Assembly (NCBI RefSeq): GCF_019049675.1
Contig: NZ_JAFMOW010000051.1
Span: 1-64,000 of the forward strand
Direction of reading: 5' to 3'
Length of the DNA stretch: 64,000 nt
From: Rahnella bonaserana
GTDB taxonomy: Bacteria; Pseudomonadota; Gammaproteobacteria; Enterobacterales; Enterobacteriaceae
Shown here: piece after piece, positions 1-8,052 of the stretch
Layout of the letters: each line of letters starts with the position of its first letter
Numbering within the stretch: the first letter of the stretch is position 1
Program-made: the position numbers and the translations under genes
The notes under the pieces: model-generated
The model's input: the letters and a program-made list of their open reading frames with translations, nothing else
What the model was told of the DNA's origin: nothing
The model's database searches: none

Positions 1-487
1 ATGGACGCACTGGCCACGGGTCGCAGGATCAAGTGTCTGACCTGCGTGGATGATTTCACGAAAGAGTGCCTGACGATTACCGCCGCTTTCGGGATTTCAG
101 GCGTGCAGGTCACGCGTATTCTGGACAACATTGCACTGTTTCGCCGCTATCCGGCGACGATAAGAACCGATCCGGGGGCCGGAATTTATCTGCCGCGCAT
201 TGGATCAATGGGTCTTTGAGCATGGCGTGGAGCTGCGACTTATCCAGCCGGGCAAGCCGACACAGAACAGATTTATTGAGATTTTTAACGGACGCTTTCG
301 CGATGAATGCCTGAATGAACACTGGTTCAGCGATATTGTTCACGCCAGGAAAATCATTAATAACTGGCGACAAGATTATAATGAGTGCCGTCCTAATTCA
401 TCGCTGAATTACCAGACTACAGCTGAATTTGCAGCTGGTTTGCGAAACGGGAAATATGAAGAAAAACCAACCGACATTACTAACTGA
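1..487 (+). pseudogene. IS3-family (IS407 group, IS1222/ISEhe3-like) transposase OrfB, 3' remnant
   Basis: This is the 3' part of an IS3-family DDE transposase (OrfB) that enters from the left edge. The first frame carries the segment before the second catalytic Asp. Near base 178 an extra G shifts the frame, and the second frame (from about 200) resumes with the family's C-terminal part, including the catalytic Glu in RFIEIF and the DYNECRP...SSLNYQT tail. Several substitutions away from the family pattern add to the decay. An OrfA relic of the same type lies near 61.9-62.2 kb on the other strand. Almost certainly inactive. Confidence 0.85.
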
Positions 488-663
488 AGGTTGTATCTAA
501 TCCTGGGGGCTGGTCAGTTGTGCCAGACAAATACTGTAGAAATAGATACTGACATAAAAAATCATTGAAGGCGCAAGTATGCCCCTTCATTGGCGAACAG
601 GATATCAAAGAAATATGCGACTCTAACGATCTTACTTTTCAGATGCGTTTGCCCCTACAGGCA

Positions 664-688
664 CAAAAAAGCCCGCATAATGCGGGCC
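664..688 (-). terminator. Rho-independent terminator of yefM-yoeB
   Basis: Read on the minus strand, the 6-bp stem GCCCGC/GCGGGC (671-676 with 682-687) is followed by a run of six T. It begins just past the yoeB stop codon. Confidence 0.75.
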
Positions 689-690
689 TA

Positions 691-951
691 TCAGATGCCG
701 GTGTAATGAAAACGACAGGAGATGATAATAATTTCGCCGTCTTTGACGTAATAGACAAGCCGATGTTCACGGTCGATACGTCGTGACCATAATGGCCTTT
801 TGTGCTTTAGAGGCTCGGGCTTACCTATCCCGACGAACGCGTCAACATGCACGGCTTTAATAAGTTGGCGCACGCGTTCAAACTTCTTCGGGTCGTTATC
901 CTGCCAGTATCGATAGTCCTCAGCGGCACGCGCCGTGAATACGGTTTTCAT
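691..951 (-). CDS. yoeB: YoeB-type toxin, ribosome-dependent mRNA interferase
   Basis: An 86-residue protein of the Txe/YoeB branch of the RelE fold, of usual length. It shows the family features: DYRYWQ near the N-terminus, a LIKAVHVDAFVGIGKPEPLKH segment, the basic WSRRIDREHRLVYYV strand, and the C-terminal SCRFHY with the His/Tyr used in catalysis. Known family members cleave mRNA in the ribosomal A site. The gene overlaps the upstream antitoxin by 4 bases, so translation is coupled. It looks intact. Inferred role: plasmid stabilisation. Confidence 0.92.
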   Translation of the reverse strand: MKTVFTARAAEDYRYWQDNDPKKFERVRQLIKAVHVDAFVGIGKPEPLKHKRPLWSRRIDREHRLVYYVKDGEIIIISCRFHYTGI

Positions 952-1193
952 ACATCAATTTCAACAGTTTCACCGCGATCTAACTGGTTCAATGATTCCT
1001 CTAAATGCGCAGCGTTTGCCGGGTTACTGAACAGGTAAAGCGTCTCAACCATGCTGCTGTATTCGTCTGCATCGATCATCACTACGTCACGACTGCCACG
1101 ACGGGTGATAACGACGGTATCGGCGTCATCGCTGACTTGATTCAGTACGTTCGCGAAATTAGTACGGGCTTCTGTAAAAGTGATATGACGCAT
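948..1193 (-). CDS. yefM: YefM-type antitoxin (Phd/YefM family)
   Basis: An 81-residue antitoxin. The N-terminal Phd/YefM DNA-binding fold (TFTEARTNFANVLNQV, then VVITRRGSRDVVMIDADEYSSMVETLYL) is followed by an acidic C-terminal tail that would wrap YoeB. A good ribosome-binding site (AAGGAGA, 1201-1207 on the minus strand) supports this ATG. Transcribed first in a two-gene operon with yoeB. A palindrome at 1234-1251 is the likely autoregulatory operator. Confidence 0.92.
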   Translation of the reverse strand: MRHITFTEARTNFANVLNQVSDDADTVVITRRGSRDVVMIDADEYSSMVETLYLFSNPANAAHLEESLNQLDRGETVEIDV

Positions 1194-1233
1194 TGAACAG
1201 TCTCCTTAAAGCAATTTGCTGACATAATAGCAA

Positions 1234-1251
1234 TGTACTTATTTAAGTACA
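1234..1251 (-). promoter_or_regulatory. Putative YefM/YoeB operator palindrome
   Basis: TGTACTTATTTAAGTACA is a near-perfect inverted repeat about 30 bp upstream of the yefM ribosome-binding site. Its TGTAC ends resemble the TGTACA-type core that YefM proteins bind at their own promoters. The binding role is inferred from family knowledge. Confidence 0.6.
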
Positions 1252-1405
1252 AGTATGTCATCTCGCATTGCCCCTGGCTTCTCATAAGGCTGGACACAAT
1301 GCATCATGTACTCGTTATATTCACGGGCTAAGACACGTATTCATTACAAACTAAGATGGTACCAATATAGAGCCGTAACAGTGTGTTAATGGAGTCATTT
1401 TTGTG

Positions 1406-2185
1406 TCAAAAAACCTTCTCTTGATACGTTTCTTTCAACAACATCACTGCCTGTGATTCAGGCATGCTAAACGTGATCTGCTGACTGGCCGCAATGTCTA
1501 ACGCAAACACCCGCGTATACACTTCGGTACTTTCCGCTTTCTCATGGCCGAGCAGTGCCTGCAGCACTTTCAGCGGCGTATGCTGATAGCAGTGGTGCAT
1601 GGCGTAGCTGTGCCGAAATACGTGTGGGGTGACTGGTACCGAAAATGTGACGCCGTCACGCCTTGCCTCATCCCCCGCCCGGGTTAACCAGTTTCTAACC
1701 GTTCTGTCGGTGGCCGTCCAGATAGGAAGCGGACGGCGTTCTCCGGTTTTCTCATCGGTCTCAATCCTCTCACGCGTGCTGGCGAACAGCCGGCGCAGTT
1801 CGTCCACAAACCCCGGATCGGATAAAGGCACCACGCGGTTTGCTGATTTTCCCTTGGCCGGACGGCCGGTACCGGCGCGGCGCTGCTTAGCGGTGCGGAT
1901 CACCACGTGTGGGTAATCGCCGTTAAGTCGGAAGTCCCGCCTTTTCAACGCGAGCACTTCATTGATCCGCCCGCCGGTGTTCCACAGCGTGGAAACCAGG
2001 GCGTGCTGTGACCAGTCGGGTAAGTAGTGGAGCAGGGCGCTGACCTCTGGCAATAAAAGGTATCTTGGCAGATCGGCATAGGCCATCGCCATTTGCCGAA
2101 GGGCCAGCGCGCGCCGGTGATCTTCCGGACGCACCATTAACATGGGGCGACGCTCCGGTCCCGGCAGCGTGGTCAACTCAGTCAT
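1406..2185 (-). CDS. resD: ResD-like tyrosine recombinase (plasmid multimer resolution)
   Basis: A 259-residue tyrosine recombinase, close in size and character to the D protein of F-type plasmids. The catalytic set is visible: R73 (NTGGRINEVL), H188-x-x-R191 (HVFRHSY), H214 (LLGHEKAEST) and nucleophile Y223 (VYTRVF). The DNA-binding N-terminal half is short. A ribosome-binding site (AGAGGAAG on the minus strand, just upstream of 2185) supports the start. Known members resolve plasmid multimers at a nearby site; the 200-bp gap at 1194-1405 is a plausible place, but I could not define one. The window also encodes two other tyrosine recombinases. Confidence 0.8.
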   Translation of the reverse strand: MTELTTLPGPERRPMLMVRPEDHRRALALRQMAMAYADLPRYLLLPEVSALLHYLPDWSQHALVSTLWNTGGRINEVLALKRRDFRLNGDYPHVVIRTAKQRRAGTGRPAKGKSANRVVPLSDPGFVDELRRLFASTRERIETDEKTGERRPLPIWTATDRTVRNWLTRAGDEARRDGVTFSVPVTPHVFRHSYAMHHCYQHTPLKVLQALLGHEKAESTEVYTRVFALDIAASQQITFSMPESQAVMLLKETYQEKVF

Positions 2186-2320
2186 CGGTCATCTTCCTCT
2201 TCAAACAGCATCGCAAATGTCATCACGTGTGGCCAAAAACGGCCGAGATCGCGCTACGTAAAAATTAGCCTCTCACCCCCGGGGGTGCGGACGATTACTT
2301 GGACTCTCGGGAGAGAGTTA

Positions 2321-2955
2321 ATGCATTCATATGAGGACAGGGTTCGGGCTGTTGAACTCTATTATCGATATGGCAAAAAAGCCTCTATGGTCATCAGAGA
2401 ATTGGGATATCCATCCATAAAACAGCTCGGTCGCTGGGTGCGAATTTATGAAGAAACTGGCGACTTACCAAAAGGATTAAAATCGAGACAGCGATACTCA
2501 CAGGCACAAAAAATCGCTGCTGTGGAACATTCCTGACGCATGGTGGTTGTCTGGCGTTTACTCGGCGAGCCATCGGCTATTCCAGCGGCGTATTACTTAA
2601 ACGCTGGATTGAAGAAATATATCCAAACCGGCGCCCTCTGATTGTCCGCTCAAATACAAATAAATGCTTCAGTCAGGAAGAAAGAGCTCAAGCAGTCCGT
2701 GAGCTTTGCAACCGAAGCGGAACCGTCCTTAAAGTTGCTCAAAACATAGGCGTGAGCGTCCCGGTCCTGTACAAATGGAAGAAAGACCTGCTCGACGATG
2801 AGGCTTATCGATCCATGCGAAGACGTAAAACATCAACTCAGAATAAAAACCAGGATGCATTACTTGATGAAATCACGCGGCTTAAACAGCAGGTTCATCA
2901 GTTGCAGCTTGAACGCGATATCCTGACAAAGGCGAATGAACTGATAAAAAAAAAG
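2321..2955 (+). pseudogene. IS3-family OrfA (HTH protein), frameshifted
   Basis: The reading starts at ATG 2321 (MHSYEDRVRAVELYYRYGKK) with a helix-turn-helix typical of IS3-family OrfA. At about 2529 one base appears to be missing, giving a stop after 'AVEHS'. The next frame resumes the family sequence (CLAFTRRAIGYSSGVLLKRWIEEIYPNRRP), including a second HTH and a C-terminal coiled-coil (RLKQQVHQLQLERDILTKANELIKKK). An upstream GTG at 2285 lies in the inverted repeat and is unlikely to be used. Confidence 0.8.
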
Positions 2956-2957
2956 AC

Positions 2958-3854
2958 ATGGGCATCAGCGTCCTGACCCTGAAGAACAGGGAGAAAACCC
3001 AGGTCGTTGATGCCCTTAAGGAAATCTATTCCGTCGCTGAACTGCTCTGTGTTCTGAAGCTTGCCCGGAGTTGCTATTTTTATCACAAAGCGAGCCGGCG
3101 TCTAAATGATAAGTACGCGGAAATACGCATAGCCATGGCAAAGATCTTTGAAGGAAATTACCGCTGCTATGGCTACCGGCGTCTGCACGCGATGCTCCGA
3201 GAGAACAAGCTCTGCATCTCTGAAAAGGTTGTCCGCAGGCTAATGACTGAGGAGCAACTCGTTGTTAAGCAAGCCAGGCAACGACGATACAGCTCTTACT
3301 GCGGAGAAATAGGGCCGGCACCTGAAAATCTCCTTGCCAGAAATTTTCGATCCTGCGTACCAAATGAGAAGTGGCTGACTGATATTACTGAGTTCCACCT
3401 GCCGGCGGGCAAGGTCTATCTGTCGCCCGTAATCGACTGTTTTGATGGCAAAGTGGTGAGCTGGTCGATAGGAACACGTCCGGACGCAAAACTGGTGAAT
3501 GGCATGCTCGACGACGCGCTCGATACGCTCAGAGAAAATGAAAAACCGGTGATACACAGCGACAGAGGCGGCCATTATAGATGGCCGGGTTGGTTGGATC
3601 GTATTAATGCATCAGGTCTTAAAAGGTCCATGTCGCGCAAAGGTTGCTCGTCGGATAACGCGGCGTGTGAAGGCTTCTTCGGGCGGGTCAAAAATGAAAT
3701 GTACTATGGCAGAAACTGGGCGAGCACGACGCAGGAAGAATTTATCTGCCTCTTGGACAGGTACATACGCTGGTATAACGAGAAGCGAATTAAATTATCA
3801 TTGGGTGCAATGAGTCCGGTTAAGTACCGGAAGCATCTGGGGATCACAACATAA
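2958..3854 (+). CDS. IS3-family transposase OrfB (DDE, rve integrase core)
   Basis: A 298-residue OrfB with an HTH_21-type region (YRCYGYRRLHAMLRE) and the retroviral-integrase-like core. The DDE residues sit in WLTDITEF, VIHSDRGGHY and AACEGFFGRVKNE, and the C-terminus YNEKRIKLSLGAMSPVKYRKHLG is typical. It is normally made as an OrfAB fusion by -1 slippage at the A-run just upstream. This frame is intact although OrfA is broken. Confidence 0.88.
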   Translation: MGISVLTLKNREKTQVVDALKEIYSVAELLCVLKLARSCYFYHKASRRLNDKYAEIRIAMAKIFEGNYRCYGYRRLHAMLRENKLCISEKVVRRLMTEEQLVVKQARQRRYSSYCGEIGPAPENLLARNFRSCVPNEKWLTDITEFHLPAGKVYLSPVIDCFDGKVVSWSIGTRPDAKLVNGMLDDALDTLRENEKPVIHSDRGGHYRWPGWLDRINASGLKRSMSRKGCSSDNAACEGFFGRVKNEMYYGRNWASTTQEEFICLLDRYIRWYNEKRIKLSLGAMSPVKYRKHLGITT

Positions 3855-4050
3855 TCAGTCCAACAAAACATCCGCATCTCCAAAAGTGACATTATCAAAT
3901 GGGACTTACAAACGCGGTACGGTTAACGCGCATTATGTTAAATAAGGTTTTGTATATCATGAGTAAGTGTTAATAACGTTCGCCTGTAAGGCTCAAGTTA
4001 AAATGAACATATGCATGATATAATACTCCCCCCTGAAAGGAGCGAATGCA

Positions 4051-5175
4051 ATGCCAATAACTGCTTACTCTAAAACATTTAAGCGAGAACTCGACTCTAC
4101 GCAACTTACACGCCTTTTTAATGAGCACGAGGTTGGAAAAAAAATCTCATTTCGTGATTTCGTGAAAGAAGATATTGAATGCCCAGCATGTAATGCCACT
4201 GGAGGCCATTATGTTAATGAATCGGTATCTAGTACAGGTAAAGTGATCAAACAGGCTTACTTCGCCTTCAGGGATGCTGAAGGCAACGATGCACACTTAC
4301 CATTCTGTGATTTTTATAATGGCCCAGATAAACAAAACACAATAACAAATGAAGGACAGGTTGACTTTTCTAAATCAAACTCACCAATTACACAAGCTGT
4401 TGCGTGGATGGTATGTTGCGGAATAGAAAACAGTATATTCAGCCAAGAAGATATCAGAAATATGCGACAATGGTTTCTTGAGTTGAGACAGAATGGGGAT
4501 TTCACATTTGAAGTCAGCCCTCATTTGGTTAATATAACTCGTGCCTTTATGGTTAGAAATAAACGTAACAGCAAAGAATATACTTTTGATGCAAATGCTA
4601 TCAAAGATGAATGTTTCGATATAAACCAAGAAGTTTACGAATCTCTTCATTATAAATTCCCACAACTAGCACCTAATTTCAAAGATAACAGTGAACTTTA
4701 TAATTTAAGACTTCTATCTGTTCTTAAAAAATCACGCAGCATAGCAGTTAAAGAATCAAACTCCGTTACATTTGACCGAACCATTCTTTCTGATAAATAT
4801 GCCATTGCAAGGATATTTGCTTTAGAAATTAGAAAAGCAAATCCTCGCTTAAGAAGCAGTATGAGTCATTCGATTCCTGCGGTAAGCAACAGTAACCCAC
4901 TAATGGCATTATCCGCACTGTTGTTATTTGTTTCTGATTGGGAAAACGATAAAGCTCTAAATAAACTTACCCAGATAATGAGTTATAAGACAATAAACGA
5001 TCATAACGCAGGAAACGTTATGGGTTTAAATCCATTTATCCATTATAATTCCTGGGTTGTAGTCAAAAAATTACATGAGTTACAACAATCAGTTGGGGAT
5101 GGTATCAACTTTGATTTGGAATTTGAGAATGAAAAAAATAGATTGTTAAAACTTTATTACCCAATAACTGAGTAA
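4051..5175 (+). CDS. Unrecognised 374-residue protein with Cys-x2-Cys motif
   Basis: I do not recognise this gene. It starts at ATG 4051 behind a strong site (AAAGGAG, 4035-4041). No signal peptide or membrane helix is visible. Residues 43-58 read IECPACNATGGHYV, and a His/Cys pair follows near 100-104 (HLPFCDFY). Together these could bind zinc. The rest is mixed helical with no motif I can name. It is AT-rich with a codon use unlike the plasmid backbone, and the equally AT-rich 5235-6227 gene follows 59 bp downstream in the same direction. The two probably form an operon acquired by transfer. A phage-defence or other accessory role is possible but unsupported by any motif. Confidence 0.7.
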   Translation: MPITAYSKTFKRELDSTQLTRLFNEHEVGKKISFRDFVKEDIECPACNATGGHYVNESVSSTGKVIKQAYFAFRDAEGNDAHLPFCDFYNGPDKQNTITNEGQVDFSKSNSPITQAVAWMVCCGIENSIFSQEDIRNMRQWFLELRQNGDFTFEVSPHLVNITRAFMVRNKRNSKEYTFDANAIKDECFDINQEVYESLHYKFPQLAPNFKDNSELYNLRLLSVLKKSRSIAVKESNSVTFDRTILSDKYAIARIFALEIRKANPRLRSSMSHSIPAVSNSNPLMALSALLLFVSDWENDKALNKLTQIMSYKTINDHNAGNVMGLNPFIHYNSWVVVKKLHELQQSVGDGINFDLEFENEKNRLLKLYYPITE

Positions 5176-5234
5176 AACTCAAATAGCTTTCAAAAAATAA
5201 TTTTATTTCATTCGAAAATATAAAGAGATATTTT

Positions 5235-6227
5235 ATGATTAATAAAGAAGTTATGTTGCCTGAGTTACTCTCTTTAAGCGAGTACCCTGATTTAAAACCT
5301 ATCTCATCATTAAAAAGTGGAGTCTATCGAGTTGTCTTCCCTGAAGGTAAAGAAGGTTCTCTAATGAAACTTTCTAATGGGAATTTAGCTGGCTTACATA
5401 CGACAAGTATTATCTATGATGGAAAGATAAACGGTACAGCTGGCCTTATGGAAGTCGATTTAGACAAAGAAGCCACTCGACTTCTTTTAAAACTAACAAA
5501 TTACGGTATTCTTGCAAATCGTGTGAATGTTTTATCACAAAAATTCGAATCATTTCTAAATTATCAATTAGAAATTCACAAAGCATCAGTAAGAAATATA
5601 TTTCTTATGTTCAAAGATATTTCTAGAAAAATGCCTGCTATTCTAGAAGGTACTGAATATTCACATTTATCACTCAATACGTTAGCAATATTAAAAAAAG
5701 ATGTCGGTGGGCTCTATGAATTTCATGCAAAGGAATTTGCAGATAAATACAGTAATATCAATAGAAACAATATGAATATACAGCAACTAATATGCACAAT
5801 GGACGAATTTCGTAACCATAACGCATTTAGAACATTTGAAGTGTTACTTACAATTGAAATATTTGAGATAATGATATCTGGTAAAGCAAACCCTCGCTAT
5901 ATAAATATGGCTAGGATTGGACTATATGAAAGGATTCAGCCACTTATTAACATCATACAAATTGAGTATTCAAGAATAAAAAATCATATAGTAAGATATG
6001 TAGAGGATAGGAGATACACATCAATGAACTATTATGACCATATGAAACATGAAAAAAATGATGTTGAACTATACGCACTCCTGGATAATAAGTTAGAATC
6101 CGCTTTAGATATAAATACTACAGTAGCGGAATATTTTGATGAATCACTAAGCATCGAAGGTATTAAAGAAGCATATTTTATAATAAATGATGAAAACTCA
6201 TTACTACAGATTAATCACGAGCAATAA
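5235..6227 (+). CDS. Unrecognised 330-residue protein, second gene of an AT-rich pair
   Basis: Not recognised. The sequence opens with a compact region (YRVVFPEGKEGSLMKLSNGNLAGLHTTSIIYDG) and then becomes long and helical (residues about 80-270), rich in Ile, Asn and Lys, with no evident catalytic motif, signal peptide or membrane segment. A weak ribosome-binding site (AAAGAGATA) precedes ATG 5235. A hairpin at 6244-6267 probably ends the transcript. The same orientation, short spacing and shared base composition link it to the 4051-5175 gene. Confidence 0.68.
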   Translation: MINKEVMLPELLSLSEYPDLKPISSLKSGVYRVVFPEGKEGSLMKLSNGNLAGLHTTSIIYDGKINGTAGLMEVDLDKEATRLLLKLTNYGILANRVNVLSQKFESFLNYQLEIHKASVRNIFLMFKDISRKMPAILEGTEYSHLSLNTLAILKKDVGGLYEFHAKEFADKYSNINRNNMNIQQLICTMDEFRNHNAFRTFEVLLTIEIFEIMISGKANPRYINMARIGLYERIQPLINIIQIEYSRIKNHIVRYVEDRRYTSMNYYDHMKHEKNDVELYALLDNKLESALDINTTVAEYFDESLSIEGIKEAYFIINDENSLLQINHEQ

Positions 6228-6243
6228 TCACTTTAAAAATTTG

Positions 6244-6267
6244 AAGGTCGCGGATAAGTGCGACCTT
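6244..6267. terminator. Bidirectional terminator hairpin between convergent genes
   Basis: AAGGTCGC (6244-6251) pairs with GCGACCTT (6260-6267). The minus-strand side runs into a T-rich stretch, and the hairpin separates the convergent genes ending at 6227 (+) and 6299 (-). Confidence 0.6.
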
Positions 6268-6298
6268 TAAATCCAATCATATAAGTGAAGATTATAAA

Positions 6299-6589
6299 TC
6301 AATAACATTTTTTGAAAAACTCATCAATCAACGCATGATGTTGTGGGGCGGTAACACAAAGTGATACGTACATCATTAAATACGTGATGACTTGGTTTGT
6401 GCTTAACTCAACCTCCCCCCCTGTTTGTAAAATATCATAAATTGCGTCACGGCCATTGACGTAATATAAAACTCCTTTATTAAACCTAAATTCTTTGTTT
6501 GATATATTATCTTTGATATAGATAGTTCCACAATATTGGATTATTTTGTATGTTAGAGATAAAGGGAAAGGAGTGATTTCAATACGCAT
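6299..6589 (-). CDS. Unrecognised 96-residue protein
   Basis: A small protein without a family I recognise. The middle (CGTIYIKDNISNKEFRFNKGVLYYVNGRDAIYDILQTGGE) looks like a beta-rich fold, and the C-terminus is helical. It follows the 310-residue gene by only 8 bp on the same strand, so the two are very likely one transcript and may act together. Confidence 0.55.
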   Translation of the reverse strand: MRIEITPFPLSLTYKIIQYCGTIYIKDNISNKEFRFNKGVLYYVNGRDAIYDILQTGGEVELSTNQVITYLMMYVSLCVTAPQHHALIDEFFKKCY

Positions 6590-6597
6590 ATGAGATT

Positions 6598-7530
6598 TTA
6601 AACTCCGGTAGCGTGCTTAATAGATTCTGAAATAGCATCACAAACTTCTTTCAAAGAGGTTGGTTTTTCATTTTCTGAAATGCCGTTCGTGTAAACATGC
6701 GCCTTGGACTTACCGTTAATAAATTGCATAGTGATCTCATATTCATTTGTTTTTGGATTCATGGCTGCGCGTGCATACTGACCGTCAACAAGAATTAGGC
6801 GGTTCGGCAATTTAGGAACGAAAAAGTAGTCGCCAATAAGGTCGTCATTGTCCATAGCCTCTTGTGATAATACGACCTCGAACTGCCAGGCACCCGCTTC
6901 AAAATTTTCTGGTCTTGTGTAATTTATGACACAGTTGTGATAGCGTTTGAATATACCTTCTTCTAGTTCACCCTTATCTCTAACTCTCATTTCCTTCATA
7001 TTAATATAGAGTTGGTCGAAAGCTGCTTTACGAATTGCTTCCTCGGTCCGCCTACAGACGAGCTCAAGCAACGTTTCTGGATCCTCTGCCAATTCGCTAT
7101 CCATAAAAATCAGTACGGCATTCCATTCTAAATTTACAACTTTCGTTCCAAGCAATCGGTTATTCGTTTGACTCCGGCATCCGGGAAAAATTGCACGATA
7201 CTGAGCTATAGGATAAATACGCATTGGCTCAACATTCTCAGAATTAAATTCAGGAAGTAAAAAATTAATTGTTTCTTCGAGCAGTCCTGCGGTCAATCCC
7301 TCTATTTTGGCGTAAATTAAATATTCTTCCTGACGAAACTTATCACGCGGTTCCCTCGGAGAGTAAGTAACCGAAACATTCAGACCGCTTTCTAACGAAA
7401 GATTTTTATATACGCTCCAGTTCAGTGCTTTACGAATTTCCTCACTGACGTTCAAATCCAGCTGTTTCAATTTTTCGTCAAGAGATACCGGGATCCTGCA
7501 CTGTACTAACTTAAGCTTGTTCTCACTCAT
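6598..7530 (-). CDS. Unrecognised 310-residue protein with RHH-like N-terminus
   Basis: The function is unknown. Residues 8-38 (LVQCRIPVSLDEKLKQLDLNVSEEIRKALN) resemble a ribbon-helix-helix DNA-binding segment, with a basic beta strand followed by two helices. The remaining 270 residues are mixed alpha/beta with no enzyme motif I can name. It is the first gene of a two-gene minus-strand unit with 6299-6589. It is read away from the lox-like site and the Cre homologue, so the intervening 7531-8052 region may hold back-to-back promoters. Possibly a plasmid-borne regulator or structural protein (inference). Confidence 0.6.
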   Translation of the reverse strand: MSENKLKLVQCRIPVSLDEKLKQLDLNVSEEIRKALNWSVYKNLSLESGLNVSVTYSPREPRDKFRQEEYLIYAKIEGLTAGLLEETINFLLPEFNSENVEPMRIYPIAQYRAIFPGCRSQTNNRLLGTKVVNLEWNAVLIFMDSELAEDPETLLELVCRRTEEAIRKAAFDQLYINMKEMRVRDKGELEEGIFKRYHNCVINYTRPENFEAGAWQFEVVLSQEAMDNDDLIGDYFFVPKLPNRLILVDGQYARAAMNPKTNEYEITMQFINGKSKAHVYTNGISENEKPTSLKEVCDAISESIKHATGV

Positions 7531-8052
7531 GGGAAAAGTCTCGCCGTGTAATCAGTTAAAGCATAATCACATCAATGTAATAAATAGTAAATGCAAATAT
7601 TACAAAATCATCATGTTTCGTTTCACTTGCGGCAAAACGGGTAAAGATCCGCAAATGCCGCACCCCCTTACAAATCCTTCATCTAGTACTTGGCAACCCC
7701 GAGGAACCATAGATATTGCGTTTTTAAGTAATCCACCCTTCTCTGCCCACAATTATTTGTGCGGTAAAACGGCTTATCTGAAATAACTTCCGCAGCCCGC
7801 CGGAAAATTTAGGCTAATTAATTGCATTGAAGTTATAAATTTTATCTTTTCAACTTTATATAATGGGACTTATATAAAGTTAGCCATCTACTGTATGAGC
7901 TGGTAATCTATCCAGTAGTTACAAATGCAGATGATTTTCTCTGTAGATCGTGCAGGTTACGCTACGTGAAATCTGCAAGGTAAATGCCCTGCGTGTTTCT
8001 CAGAATCCACGTAGCATCGTCAGTGACCGGGAGTGTGTTTTTTAAGCTATAT
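7531..8052. other. Intergenic region with the lox-like site and short inverted repeats
   Basis: No convincing gene lies here. Besides the lox-like site (7850-7883) it holds an 8-bp inverted repeat GCTACGTG/CACGTAGC (7961-7968 with 8008-8015) just before the Cre-like start, and CTACTG/CAGTAG arms near 7887-7917. The stretch 7625-7780 has three loosely repeated GCGG(C/T)AAAACGG/GCCGCACC-type segments of unknown meaning. Confidence 0.5.
7850..7883. other. loxP-like recombination site (13-8-13)
   Basis: Left arm TCAACTTTATATA (7850-7862), spacer ATGGGACT (7863-7870), right arm TATATAAAGTTAG (7871-7883). The inner 11 bp of the arms are a perfect inverted repeat. The 13-8-13 geometry is that of loxP, and the arms share AACTT..TATA with loxP arms. 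The asymmetric spacer would give the site a direction. It lies about 170 bp upstream of a Cre homologue, as loxP lies near cre in phage P1. The role is inferred; the architecture is seen directly. Confidence 0.75.

Larger units (their letters stand above)
2286..3876 (+). mobile_element. IS3-family insertion sequence (IS150-like), OrfA frameshifted
   Basis: Imperfect 20-bp inverted repeats, 2286-2305 and 3857-3876, agree at 16 of 20 positions and enclose OrfA and OrfB of an IS3-family element. An A-rich stretch ending in AAAAG (about 2945-2954) at the OrfA/OrfB junction looks like the usual programmed slippage site. No clear target duplication is visible. Length about 1.59 kb. OrfA carries an extra, disabling frameshift, so the copy is probably dead unless helped in trans. 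Confidence 0.8.

Noticed and set aside
7517-7786. 89-residue plus-strand frame upstream of the lox-like site
   Set aside because: It begins antisense to the 310-residue gene start, has no ribosome-binding site, and low-complexity content.
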